This document shows, one piece after another, positions 48,716 through 57,651 of a DNA stretch of 64,000 bases. Position 1 is the stretch's first letter, and each line of letters starts with the position of its first letter. The notes under the pieces were generated by a model. It saw nothing but the letters and a program-made list of their open reading frames with translations, had not been told where the DNA came from and did not search any database. The position numbers and the translations under genes were made by a program. The stretch is from CAWCKS01 sp963763485. Lineage in GTDB: Bacteria > Pseudomonadota > Alphaproteobacteria > Rhizobiales > Xanthobacteraceae. The stretch is taken from assembly GCA_963763485.1 (NCBI GenBank), contig CAVXOW010000007.1, positions 124,001-188,000 on the forward strand. The letters run 5' to 3'.

Positions 48716-51121
48716 ATGGCTGCCCGGGATCAGCAACGCGACGTCCTCGCCGAGCTCGAGCGCAAGGTGCTGTGGCTGTCGAGCTGGATGATCCATCACG
48801 CCAACCACATCCGCGACAATGCCGACGGCCTGAAGGTCGGTGGCCACCAGGCCTCGTCAGCCTCGCTCGCAACCATCATGACCGCGCTCTACTTTCATGT
48901 GCTGCGGCCGCAGGATCGCGTCGCCGTCAAGCCGCATGCGAGCCCGGTGTTTCACGCCATCCAGTATCTGCTCGGCAAGCAGTCGCGCGAAAAACTGGAG
49001 GCCTTCCGCGCCTACAAGGGCGCGCAAAGCTATCCCTCGCGCACCAAGGATACCGACGACGTCGATTTTTCCACCGGCTCGGTGGGCCTCGGCGTTGCGC
49101 AGACGCTGTTCTCGTCGCTGGTGCAGGACTACGTGCGCGCGCACTTCCCGGCCGACACGCCGGAAGGCCGCATGATCGCGCTGGTCGGCGATGCCGAGCT
49201 CGACGAAGGCAACATCTTCGAGGCGATGCTCGAGGGCTGGAAGCAGGGTCTGCGCAATTGCTGGTGGATCATCGACTACAACCGCCAGAGCCTCGACGCC
49301 GTGATCCGCGAGGGCTTGTGGGCGCGTTACGAGGCGCTGTTCAAGGCGTTTGGCTGGGACGTGGTGATCCTGAAATACGGCTCGCTGCAGGAGGCCGCGT
49401 TCCGCGAGCCCGGCGGCGAAGCCTTGCGCAAGTGGATCGACAGCTGCCCGAACCAGCTCTACTCGGCACTGATCTTTCAGGGCGGCGCGGCGTGGCGCAA
49501 GCGCCTGCTCGACGATCTCGGCGATCAGGGGCCGGTCACACAGCTGATCGAGAAGCGCAGCGACGACGAACTGGCGCAGCTGATGGGCAATCTCGGCGGC
49601 CATGATCTGCCGACGGTGCTCGACGCATTCGATCGTATTGATCACGATCGCCCGACCTGCTTCATCTGCTACACGGTGAAGGGCTCCGGCCTGCCGTTCG
49701 CGGGGCACAAGGACAACCACGCGGGCCTGATGACGCCGGCGCAGGTCGAGACCTTGCGCTCCGCGATGAACGTCCGCCCGGGCCACGAGTGGGACAAGTT
49801 TGAAGGGCTCTCGCTTCCGGCCGACACGCTGCAGGCCTTTCTCGATCGCGTGCCGTTTGCTGCGGGAGGCGTACGGCGTCACGAGGCGAGGCGCGTCGAG
49901 GTACCGGGCGAGCTCAGCGTGAGCATCCAGCCGACCATGTCGACGCAAGCCGGCTTCGGCGCGCTGCTCAACGAGCTCGGTCGCGGCCAGTCCGACTTCG
50001 TCAAGCGGATCGTCACGACGTCGCCCGACGTCACGGTCTCGACCAATCTCGGCCCCTGGGTCAACCGGCGCGGCCTGTTCGCGCACGAGAAGCTTGCCGA
50101 CCTTTTCAAGAGCGAGCGGATTCCATCGACCTACAACTGGGATTTTTCGCCGGCCGGCCAGCACATCGAGCTCGGCATCGCCGAGATGAATCTTTTTATC
50201 CTGTTGTCGGCGCTCGGCTTGTCACACGCGATCAATGGTGAGCGGCTGTTTCCGATCGGTACGCTGTACGACCCGTTCATCGCGCGCGGTCTCGATGCTC
50301 TGAATTACGCCTGCTATCAGGATGCGCGGTTCATCCTGGCGGCGACGCCATCGGGCATCACGCTGGCCGGCGAGGGCGGCGCGCATCAATCGATTTCGAC
50401 GCCCCTGATCGGTCTGGCGCAGGACGGGCTCGCAGCGTTCGAGCCGGGCTATGTCGACGAGCTTGCCGTCATTCTGGCGTGGGCATTCGATTACATCCAG
50501 CGCAGCGGCCAAAGAACTGATGATGTCGAGCCGTCCGAGCGCAGCTGGTTGCGTGATGAAACTGGCGGCTCCGTGTACTTCCGCCTCTCGACGCGGCCCG
50601 TGGAGCAGATCAAGCGCACCATCGACCCCGAGCTGCGCCAGGCCATCATCGACGGCGCCTACTGGATGCGGAAACCCGGGCCGAACTGTCAGGTGGTCGT
50701 CGCCTACACCGGGGCGGTCGCGACGGAGGCAATCCAGGCGGTCGGCCTGATGGCGGAGGATCGCCGCGACGTCGGGCTGTTGGCGGTGACTTCGGCTGAT
50801 CGCCTCAACGCCGGCTGGACCGCCGCGCAGCGGGCGCGCGAGCGTGGCCTGGTCCACGCGCGCTCGCACATCGAGCGGCTACTATCGGAGCTGCCACCGC
50901 ACTGCGGTATCGTCACCGTGATCGACGGCCATCCCGCGACGCTGGGCTGGCTCGGTGCGGTGCATGGCCACCGCACGCGCGCACTCGGTGTCGAGCATTT
51001 CGGCCAGACCGGCTCGCTGCCCGATCTCTACTGGCACTACGGCATCGACGCCAACGCGATCATTGCCGCGGCTCAGGCGCTGGTGCCGGGCAAGCCGATC
51101 CGTCATCTGCGGGCGCTGTAA
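48716..51121 (+). CDS. AceE-like ThDP dehydrogenase E1 (homodimeric pyruvate dehydrogenase family)
   Basis: The 801-residue protein is shorter than E. coli AceE (887) but shares its layout: HHANHIRDNADGLKVGGHQASSASL near the start, LVGDAELDEGNIFEAMLEGW (about 155-174), IIDYNRQSLDAV for the ThDP site, and FCITVKGSGLPFAGHKDNHAG (seen as CYTVKGSGLPFAGHKDN). The C-terminal transketolase-like domain contains the E1-specific IPSTYNWDFSPAGQHIELGI. An oxoacid is the expected substrate. No E2 gene is adjacent. A lipoamide-dehydrogenase-like gene lies two genes away. Confidence 0.8.
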   Translation: MAARDQQRDVLAELERKVLWLSSWMIHHANHIRDNADGLKVGGHQASSASLATIMTALYFHVLRPQDRVAVKPHASPVFHAIQYLLGKQSREKLEAFRAYKGAQSYPSRTKDTDDVDFSTGSVGLGVAQTLFSSLVQDYVRAHFPADTPEGRMIALVGDAELDEGNIFEAMLEGWKQGLRNCWWIIDYNRQSLDAVIREGLWARYEALFKAFGWDVVILKYGSLQEAAFREPGGEALRKWIDSCPNQLYSALIFQGGAAWRKRLLDDLGDQGPVTQLIEKRSDDELAQLMGNLGGHDLPTVLDAFDRIDHDRPTCFICYTVKGSGLPFAGHKDNHAGLMTPAQVETLRSAMNVRPGHEWDKFEGLSLPADTLQAFLDRVPFAAGGVRRHEARRVEVPGELSVSIQPTMSTQAGFGALLNELGRGQSDFVKRIVTTSPDVTVSTNLGPWVNRRGLFAHEKLADLFKSERIPSTYNWDFSPAGQHIELGIAEMNLFILLSALGLSHAINGERLFPIGTLYDPFIARGLDALNYACYQDARFILAATPSGITLAGEGGAHQSISTPLIGLAQDGLAAFEPGYVDELAVILAWAFDYIQRSGQRTDDVEPSERSWLRDETGGSVYFRLSTRPVEQIKRTIDPELRQAIIDGAYWMRKPGPNCQVVVAYTGAVATEAIQAVGLMAEDRRDVGLLAVTSADRLNAGWTAAQRARERGLVHARSHIERLLSELPPHCGIVTVIDGHPATLGWLGAVHGHRTRALGVEHFGQTGSLPDLYWHYGIDANAIIAAAQALVPGKPIRHLRAL

Positions 51122-51140
51122 GCGGACTACCGGTTGCGGA

Positions 51141-52490
51141 TTATGCCGCGCCCTTGAAGCGATCGTTGTCGGAGCGGTTGGCGCGCGAGGCCTCGCCGCC
51201 GGCCGCGACATCGGCATGCGTGCCGGAGACGCCAGTGATTAACCTGGTGCCGCGCTGAAACGTGACGTAGCTCCACGCCCAGCTCATCGCCACGACCAGG
51301 CGGTTGCGGAAACCGATCAGGAAATAGATGTGCGCGGTGCTCCACAACAGCCACGCGAAGAAGCCGGTGAACTTCAGCGCGCCGCGCTGGAAGATCGCGC
51401 GCTTGCGCCCGATGGTCGCGAGCGAGCCGTAGTCGCGGTAGCGAAACGGCGGCAACGCCTTCCCGGCAACGCGCGCCTTGAGGAGCCGCGCCAGATACTG
51501 CCCCTGCTGCTTGGCGACCGGCGCGACGCCGGGCAGCGGTTTGCCGTCGTCGTCGAGCAGGAGCGCGGTGTCGCCGAGCACGAAGATATCTGGCAATCCC
51601 TTCACCGACAGATCGGGCTCGACCTTGACGCGGCCGGCGCGGTCGGCGTCGACGCCGAGCCAGCGCGCCGCAGGCGACGCCTTCACGCCGGCGGCCCACA
51701 TGATGGTCCGGGTTTCGATGTGGTCCTCGCCGGTCGCCACGGCATGGTCGGTGCAGCCGGTGACGGCCGCGTTGAGGCGTACTTCGACGCCAAGCTGTTC
51801 GAGCGAGCGTTTCGCATTTTCCGACAGGTCCGGATCGAACGGCGTCAGGAGGCGCGGGCCCGCTTCGACCAGGATGATGCGCGCGCTCCGCGGATCGATG
51901 GTGCGGAAATCGGAGGCGAGCGCCCGTTTGGCCAGTTCGGCGATCGCACCTGCCATCTCGACGCCGGTCGGACCGCCGCCGACCACGACGAAATTCAACA
52001 GCCGCTGGCGCTCCGCCGGATCGGGTTCGGTCTCGGCGTGCTCGAAGGCGAGCAGGATGCGCCGGCGCAGATAAGTCGCGTCATCGATGGTCTTGAGCCC
52101 GGGCGCGAACGGCTCCCATTCGTCGTGGCCGAAATAGGCATGCTCGGCCCCGGTCGCGAGCACCAGCGTATCGAACGGGATCCGGCGGCCATCGGCGATG
52201 ACCTCCCGGGCCGCGAGATCGACGCCCGAGACCTCGGCCAGGATCACGGTTGCGTTCTTCTGGTCGCGCAGGATGTTGCGGATCGGCGAGGCGATCTCGG
52301 CCGGCGACAGGCCGGCGGTGGCGACCTGGTACAGCAATGGCTGGAACAGGTGGTAGTTGTGGCGGTCGATGACAGTGATGTCGAAATCGGAACCGGCCAG
52401 GTCCTTGGCCAGCGACAGCCCTGCAAATCCCGCGCCGACAATGACGAGGCGGCGTCCGCGGCGTGTCATACTTGTCTCGGCCATTGCCAT
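51141..52490 (-). CDS. NDH-2-like NAD(P)/FAD-dependent oxidoreductase
   Basis: The 449-residue flavoprotein has two dinucleotide folds: RLVIVGAGFAGLSLAKDL (14-31) for FAD and LNFVVVGGGPTGVEMAG (about 165-181) for NAD(P)H. ADLSVKG and GDTALLLDDDGKPLPGVAPVAKQQG match type II NADH:quinone dehydrogenases, and a hydrophobic C-terminal part (FFAWLLWSTAHIYFLIGFR) suggests membrane attachment. ATG 52490 has GGAGG-like GGAGGCCGAG upstream. It is convergent with the AceE-like gene, with a 19-base gap. Confidence 0.87.
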   Translation of the reverse strand: MAMAETSMTRRGRRLVIVGAGFAGLSLAKDLAGSDFDITVIDRHNYHLFQPLLYQVATAGLSPAEIASPIRNILRDQKNATVILAEVSGVDLAAREVIADGRRIPFDTLVLATGAEHAYFGHDEWEPFAPGLKTIDDATYLRRRILLAFEHAETEPDPAERQRLLNFVVVGGGPTGVEMAGAIAELAKRALASDFRTIDPRSARIILVEAGPRLLTPFDPDLSENAKRSLEQLGVEVRLNAAVTGCTDHAVATGEDHIETRTIMWAAGVKASPAARWLGVDADRAGRVKVEPDLSVKGLPDIFVLGDTALLLDDDGKPLPGVAPVAKQQGQYLARLLKARVAGKALPPFRYRDYGSLATIGRKRAIFQRGALKFTGFFAWLLWSTAHIYFLIGFRNRLVVAMSWAWSYVTFQRGTRLITGVSGTHADVAAGGEASRANRSDNDRFKGAA

Positions 52491-52684
52491 CTCGGCCTCC
52501 GGCTTCTCATCATTATAGGTGGTCTCGAAAGGCCTCGAAGTCCAGATCGAGGGCCATAGCGCAGCGCTATGGCTTCGATGACGAAACCGCATTTCACGGG
52601 AGGCCAGCCCGCCGCGCTATTGTCACATCTGCGGCTTCAAATTCAGGTGCCCTTCAAGACGGCGCATCGCCAGGGAGTCATGCC

Positions 52685-54037
52685 ATGGCCATCGAAAAAT
52701 TCGACGTTCTCGTGATCGGCGGCGGCAATGCCGGTATCGCCGCGGCGCTCCCGGCGCGCAAGTCAAACCTTTCCGTCGCGATGGTCGAGTCGCGTGATCT
52801 TGGCGGCACCTGTCCCAACCGCGGCTGCACGCCGAAGAAGGTCCTGGTCGCCGCCGGCCACGCGTTGCACGAGATCGGGCGCGCCCATGTGCATCGCATT
52901 TCCGTGGCGAAACCGACGCTCGATTGGGCCGCGCTGATCGATCGCGAAAAAGATCTGATCAAGGACGTCCCGACGAATACCGAGCGTGGTCTCGTCAAGC
53001 GCGGCGTCGAGATCGTCCGCGGCGAGGCTGCCTTTGTCGCGCCGGACGCGGCGTGCATTGGCGATCGCACCATCGAAGCCAGAACCATTGTCATCGCCAC
53101 CGGCTCAAAGTCGCGGCCGCTGCCAATTCCCGGCGCTGAGAAGATGATCACCTCGGACGAGATGCTGAGCGAGCGCGAGCTGCCGGCGTCGGTCGTGTTC
53201 GTCGGTGGCGGCGTGATCGCGCTCGAGTTCGGCCACGTTTACGCGCGGGCCGGCGCTGATGTCACGATCCTGGAAGTCCTGCCGCAGCTGTTGCCGGCGC
53301 TCGATGCCGACGCGGTCAGGCAGCTTGAGGCCGAGAGCGAACGCATCGGCATCACCGTTCATACCGGCGTCAAGGTGAAGGCGATCGAAGGCGAGGGCAA
53401 TGATCTCCGCGTCATTTACGAGAAGGACGGTCGCGAGCTCAACGCAAGCGGCGCCCGCGTCGTCAACGGCGCCGGCCGCATCGCCAATGTTGACACGCTG
53501 AACCTTGCAGCTGCCAATGTCGCCCATGATCGGGGGCGTATCGCACTCGATGCTTACCTGCGCTCGACCTCAAACCCCAATGTCTATGTCTGCGGCGATG
53601 CCGTTCCGACCACGCCGCAGCTGTCGCCGATCGCGACCTATGAGGGCGATATCGTTGGCCGCAACATTGTTGAGGGACCAAAACATCGGCCGGATTACGC
53701 CAGCGTTCCGACATCGGTCTATACCGTGCCGGCGCTGGCAAGCGTCGGCCTGACCGAAGCTGTGGCGCGCGACAAGGGTTTCAAGATCAGCCTGCACACC
53801 ACCGACATGCTGAGCTGGTTCTCGGCGCGCACCTACGCCGAGACGGTGGCGTGGTCGAAGATCATCGTCGAGGAGGCGACCGACAAGATCCTCGGCGCGC
53901 ACTTCGTCGGCCATTCCGGCGAAGAGCTGATCAATCTGTTCGGCCTTGCGATGGGACTCGGCATCACTGCGACGCAGATCCGCGAGAAGGTTTACGCCTA
54001 TCCGACGTTTACGTCGGACATCAAGAATTTGATTTAG
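52685..54037 (+). CDS. Dihydrolipoyl dehydrogenase-like flavoprotein without the usual C-terminal His
   Basis: The 450-residue protein has VLVIGGGNAGIAAAL (8-22), the redox pair GGTCPNRGCTPKK (C43, C48), an NAD motif VFVGGGVIALEFGH and a dimerisation domain. The His-Pro-Thr-x-x-Glu motif of lipoamide, glutathione and mercuric-like reductases is changed to YAYPTFTSD: Tyr439 replaces the catalytic His and Ser444 the Glu. The substrate may therefore differ from lipoamide. ATG 52685 is chosen at MAIEKF. Its 3' end overlaps the convergent GntR gene by four bases. Confidence 0.85.
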   Translation: MAIEKFDVLVIGGGNAGIAAALPARKSNLSVAMVESRDLGGTCPNRGCTPKKVLVAAGHALHEIGRAHVHRISVAKPTLDWAALIDREKDLIKDVPTNTERGLVKRGVEIVRGEAAFVAPDAACIGDRTIEARTIVIATGSKSRPLPIPGAEKMITSDEMLSERELPASVVFVGGGVIALEFGHVYARAGADVTILEVLPQLLPALDADAVRQLEAESERIGITVHTGVKVKAIEGEGNDLRVIYEKDGRELNASGARVVNGAGRIANVDTLNLAAANVAHDRGRIALDAYLRSTSNPNVYVCGDAVPTTPQLSPIATYEGDIVGRNIVEGPKHRPDYASVPTSVYTVPALASVGLTEAVARDKGFKISLHTTDMLSWFSARTYAETVAWSKIIVEEATDKILGAHFVGHSGEELINLFGLAMGLGITATQIREKVYAYPTFTSDIKNLI

Positions 54038-54708
54038 CCCACCGAAGCCTGCAATTCGACCGTGCGCACCGCTTCGCGGAAGCGCGTTCTCATGTCGGCG
54101 ATATGCGCATCAAGCAGCGATGTTACCGCGGCAAGATCGGACTTTGCGAACGCCTTGATGATGGCACGATGCTCGTGCGCGGTGCTCTTGCGCGAGCCCT
54201 GCGCCTTGCGGGCAAAATAACGGATCGCGCCGATCGGCCCGGACACCAGCGCGTAGGACTGCACCAGGAAGCGGTTGCCGCAATTTGCGAACAGTGCTTC
54301 GTGGAAATCCGCATCGGCCTTGGCGGCGGCGCGATCGTCGCCGCTCGCTTCGGCGGCCTCCATGGTGGCCTCGGCGGCCTGCAGGCGCTGCAATGTTGCG
54401 GCATGGCGGCGCGCCTGCGCCAGCTTCAGCGCGCCGAACTCCAGCAGCGCGCGCTGTTCGCAGAGCTGTTCGACGTCCGCTTCGGTCGGCTGAAACACGA
54501 AGCTGCCGCGCTGCGGCTGGATCACGATCAGTCCTTGCAGTTGCAGCGCGGTCAATGCCTCGCGCACTGGCGTACGGCTGACACCGAGCATGGTCGCGAG
54601 GCGGTCTTCGGACACCGCTTCGCCGAGGCTGAGCTCGCCGAACATGATGGCCTCGCGAATGCGTTCGGTGACCAGCGCCGCCAGCGCCGGCTTGCGCTCA
54701 AGCACCAA
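54034..54708 (-). CDS. GntR-family (FCD) transcriptional regulator
   Basis: The 224-residue protein has an N-terminal winged-helix domain (LVTERIREAIMFGEL and VSEDRLATMLGVSRTPVREALTAL, about 12-55) and a C-terminal FadR-type ligand domain ending RTVELQASVG. It diverges from the shikimate dehydrogenase and MHS transporter genes, which it probably controls. The start is GTG 54708. A more upstream frame (from ATG 54793, MPIPGSRRAAPPKAV) could extend it if one base shift near 54720-54740 is accepted, so the N-terminus is uncertain. Confidence 0.85.
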   Translation of the reverse strand: MVLERKPALAALVTERIREAIMFGELSLGEAVSEDRLATMLGVSRTPVREALTALQLQGLIVIQPQRGSFVFQPTEADVEQLCEQRALLEFGALKLAQARRHAATLQRLQAAEATMEAAEASGDDRAAAKADADFHEALFANCGNRFLVQSYALVSGPIGAIRYFARKAQGSRKSTAHEHRAIIKAFAKSDLAAVTSLLDAHIADMRTRFREAVRTVELQASVG

Positions 54709-54866
54709 GCGCGCCGAGCCGCGGCTCGGCCGGGGTGCCGGCGGGCGGCACGGCCTTCGGTGGCGCAGCTCTCCGCGATCCTGGAATCGGCATGCTCCGA
54801 TAGGTGCCGGACTGGCAGCGCCGCTGCAAGAGACCTGACGGGCCGGCGACCAATTTCCGTTTCTTG

Positions 54867-54885
54867 CATACTGAGGTACGGTATG
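54867..54885. promoter_or_regulatory. Candidate GntR operator (inverted repeat)
   Basis: CATAC-N9-GTATG occurs between the divergent GntR and shikimate dehydrogenase genes, 66 bases before the latter's ATG. FCD-type GntR regulators often bind ATAC/GTAT-containing palindromes, so this is a candidate autoregulatory and target operator (inference from position and shape). No separate -35/-10 pair could be assigned. Confidence 0.4.
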
Positions 54886-54950
54886 GTAGCGCCCAAAATG
54901 GGCCAGCAGGTCCGCAATGCGATGCGGCCAGAAGCCGGGGCTGAGCTGAC

Positions 54951-55862
54951 ATGGGCGTCCTGACCCTTGAGATTCTCCGCGACAGCCTCGCAGTGCCGCC
55001 GCGGGCAGAGGCCGGCACCGGCTCGATCCTGGTCGGCCTCGTCGGCACGGGAATTCAACCCTCGCTTACGCCGGCCTTGCACGAGCGCGAAGGCGCGGAG
55101 CAAGGCCTGAGCTATGTCTACCGCCTGATCGATGTCGAGGCGCTGGGCCTTGATGCGACGGCCTTGCCCGATCTTGTTGCAGCCGCGCACCGGCTCGGCT
55201 TCACCGGCCTCAATGTGACCTATCCCTTCAAGCAGGCCGTCATTCCGCTGCTCGATGAACTCGCGCCGGAGGCGCGGCTGCTCGGCGCGGTGAACACGGT
55301 CGTGTTCGACTCGGCCGGGCACGCAATCGGCCACAACACCGACTGGTCCGGCTTTGCCGAGAGCTTTGCGCGCGAATTTGGCGATGTGCCCCGGCGGCGG
55401 GTCGTCCTGCTCGGCGCGGGCGGCGCCGGCGCCGCGGTCGGCTATGCCTTGCTTTCGCTTGGGGTCGGCGAGCTCGCCGTCATCGACATCGACGCGTCGC
55501 GCGCCGTTCGCCTGGCTGCAAACTTGAGCGCATATTTCGGCGTTGGCCGTGCCGTCGCCGCTCGCGATGCGGTTCGCGCCATCGGTGCCGCCGACGGGCT
55601 CGTCAATGCGACGCCCGTAGGCATGGCGCAGCATCCCGGGGATGCCGGTTGTGCACCAATGCCTGCGGCGGCGACCTATGGGTAGCCGACGTCGTCTACT
55701 TTCCCGCGCGAGACCGCGCTGCTGCGCGCCGGGCGCGCGCTCGGTTGCCGAACACTCGGCGGCGGCGGCATGGCGGTGTTCCAGGCTGCGGAAGCCTTTC
55801 GCCTGTTCACGGGCCGCGCCGCCGATGTTGCGCGCATGATCGCGCATTTCGAGAGCCTGTGA
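54951..55862 (+). pseudogene. Shikimate/quinate dehydrogenase with two compensating frameshifts
   Basis: The product is an NAD(P)-dependent shikimate or quinate dehydrogenase. The catalytic Lys is in NVTYPFKQ (about 96-103), Asp is in GHNTDWSGF, and the nucleotide motif is LLGAGGAGAAVGYAL. The frame is lost near 55640-55655 (after GMAQHPG). ACGGDLWVADVVYFP reads one base over, and the original frame returns near 55705-55710 (ETALLRAGRALGCR, GGGGMAVFQAAEAFRL), ending at TGA 55860-55862. The total is an exact multiple of three. In the uncorrected frame a stop occurs at 55683. Confidence 0.82.
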
Positions 55863-55937
55863 GGCGGGCGATGCCAGCCATCATCGCTTCCGCCAGCGTT
55901 TGTTCGCTTCAAGAAAAAATTCCAGGGGGAGGAAACC

Positions 55938-57266
55938 ATGACCATTGCCGCTCAAGCCGGGCGAGCGACCGCCGGCACCGAAATGAAGACGCCGAAGAAG
56001 GCCGCGCTCGCGAGCTGGATCGGCAGCGCGCTCGAATACTACGACTTCTTCATCTACGGCACCGCGGCGGCGCTGGTGTTCGGCAGGATCTTCTTTCCGG
56101 CGAGCCATCCGGCGACCGCGACCTTGCTCGCGCTCGCGACCTTCGGCGTCGGCTATGTCGCCCGCCCTGTGGGGGCGTTCTTCTTGGGCCATGTCGGCGA
56201 CAAGTTCGGCCGCAAGAAGGTGCTGGTGTTCACGCTGGTGCTGATGGGGCTGTCGACGTTTCTCGTCGGCTGTCTGCCGACCTATGAGCAAATCGGCGTC
56301 GCCGCGCCGATCATGCTGGTGATCTTGAGGCTCGGGCAGGGGCTCTCGGCCGCCGGCGAGCAGGCCGGCGCCAACTCGATGACGCTCGAGCACGCGCCCG
56401 CCGACCGCCGCTCGTTCTATACGAGCTTCACACTGAGCGGCACGCAGGTCGGGTCGATCCTGTCCAACGCGGTGTTCCTCGCGGTGGCGCAACTGCCGGA
56501 GGATCAGCTGCTGTCGTGGGGTTGGCGCATCCCGTTCCTGCTCAGCGCCATCGTCGTCGTGATCGGCTTCATCATCCGCCGTAAACTCGACGAGACGCCG
56601 GCCTTCCTCGAGGAGCAGAAGCAGAAGGCGGTGCCGCGTATGCCGCTTGCGGTACTGTTTGGCACCTACACACCGGATGTCTTCCGCGTGATCTGCGGCG
56701 CGCTTGTCTCTACGGTGAGCACCATCTTCGGCGTCTACACGCTGTCCTACGCCGTCAACGTCGTGAAGATCGACCGCCCGACCATGCTCGTGGTCGCCAT
56801 CCTGACCAATGTCATTGCATTGGCGGCGATCCCGGTGTGGGCAATCCTCGCCGACCGTTATGGGCGGCGGCCGATCTTCATCTTCGGCTGCATCGCGCCG
56901 GGCTTGTTGATGTTTCCCTATCTCTGGGCGATCAGCGGCGCCAACATCACGTTGATCTTTGTCATCGGCATCCTGATGTCGGGCATCACTTACAGCGCAT
57001 CCAATGGCGTGTGGCCGGCGCTTTATGCCGAGATGTTCGACACCCGCGTGCGGCTGTCTGGCATGGCGGTCGGCACGCAAATCGGATTCGCGCTGGGCGG
57101 TTTTGCTCCGGCGATCGCAGCGGCGGTGCAGGGGCCGGGCCCGAACGGCTGGTGGCCGGTGGCCGCGCTGACGTTCGCCGCCTGCGTCGTTGCCGCGATC
57201 GCGGCGTGGACGGCGCGCGAGACGTATCGCACGCCGATGGAGGAGCTTGGCCGCCGAAGCGCGTGA
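55938..57266 (+). CDS. MHS-family (shikimate-type) metabolite:H+ symporter
   Basis: The 442-residue MFS protein has twelve predicted TM segments. LASWIGSALEYYDFFIYGTAAAL is the MHS-type first helix (trimmed: LASWIGSALEYYDFFIYG). The loop motif GHVGDKFGRKKVL and its repeat LADRYGRRPIF are visible, and LRLGQGLSAAGEQAGA is typical of ShiA/KgtP-like members. ATG 55938 has GGGGGAGG eight bases upstream. It lies 75 bases after the shikimate dehydrogenase, suggesting import of shikimate or quinate to feed that enzyme. Confidence 0.9.
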   Translation: MTIAAQAGRATAGTEMKTPKKAALASWIGSALEYYDFFIYGTAAALVFGRIFFPASHPATATLLALATFGVGYVARPVGAFFLGHVGDKFGRKKVLVFTLVLMGLSTFLVGCLPTYEQIGVAAPIMLVILRLGQGLSAAGEQAGANSMTLEHAPADRRSFYTSFTLSGTQVGSILSNAVFLAVAQLPEDQLLSWGWRIPFLLSAIVVVIGFIIRRKLDETPAFLEEQKQKAVPRMPLAVLFGTYTPDVFRVICGALVSTVSTIFGVYTLSYAVNVVKIDRPTMLVVAILTNVIALAAIPVWAILADRYGRRPIFIFGCIAPGLLMFPYLWAISGANITLIFVIGILMSGITYSASNGVWPALYAEMFDTRVRLSGMAVGTQIGFALGGFAPAIAAAVQGPGPNGWWPVAALTFAACVVAAIAAWTARETYRTPMEELGRRSA

Positions 57267-57475
57267 GGCCAATTGCCGGATTCGCCGCCGCGAACGCTTC
57301 AATATCCCTGCGGCGCATCGCGTGGCAGTTTTTGATTGATGGTGGCAGCCAGCAGACTAACTGCGGGTTAAGCAGACTCAGTGAGAGTGTGCCTCGCCGC
57401 ATTCATTGCAGTGTGGCGAACGAGAGCAACGCCGCCGCTGGACCTCAACCCCCTTGAAATGCCAGCGGCGGCGCT
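57267..57475. other. Non-coding stretch between MHS transporter and small-protein promoter
   Basis: I see no gene here. A GC-rich stretch CCGCCGCTGG...CCAGCGGCGG (about 57431-57470) pairs over ten bases and could serve as the terminator of the shikimate operon. It stops directly before the FixK-type box. Confidence 0.4.
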
Positions 57476-57489
57476 TTGATCCAGATCAA
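57476..57489. promoter_or_regulatory. FNR/FixK-type box
   Basis: TTGATCCAGATCAA is a perfect TTGAT-N4-ATCAA palindrome, the consensus of FNR/FixK regulators. Its centre is 61.5 bases before the ATG at 57544. A class II promoter with the box at -41.5 would then start transcripts about 20 bases before the ATG, a short but normal leader. This predicts low-oxygen activation by FixK2-type proteins. Spacing is inferred; no start site is measured. Confidence 0.7.
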
Positions 57490-57543
57490 GGCGGCTATCG
57501 TGCGGATCAAGCGCCCTTCCTTCGTATCAAGGGAGGCGCAAAA

Positions 57544-57651
57544 ATGTCGCAGGGTGAAATCGTTTATTTGGCTGGTGTCGTGATTGCATTCGTCGTGTTC
57601 GCCGTGACGATCTTCTGGGTCGATCGGCAGACGCACAACCTGCCTCGGTAG
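57544..57651 (+). CDS. 35-residue single-pass membrane protein
   Basis: The small protein reads MSQGEIVYLAGVVIAFVVFA then VTIFWVDRQTHNLPR. It has one hydrophobic helix (about 7-26) and a charged C-terminal tail. GGGAGG lies seven bases before the ATG, and a perfect FixK-type box is placed as expected for its promoter. The length and shape recall small subunits of terminal oxidases (CcoQ- or CydX-like), but no sequence match is claimed. It stands alone, with no oxidase gene in the window. Function unknown. Confidence 0.75.
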   Translation: MSQGEIVYLAGVVIAFVVFAVTIFWVDRQTHNLPR

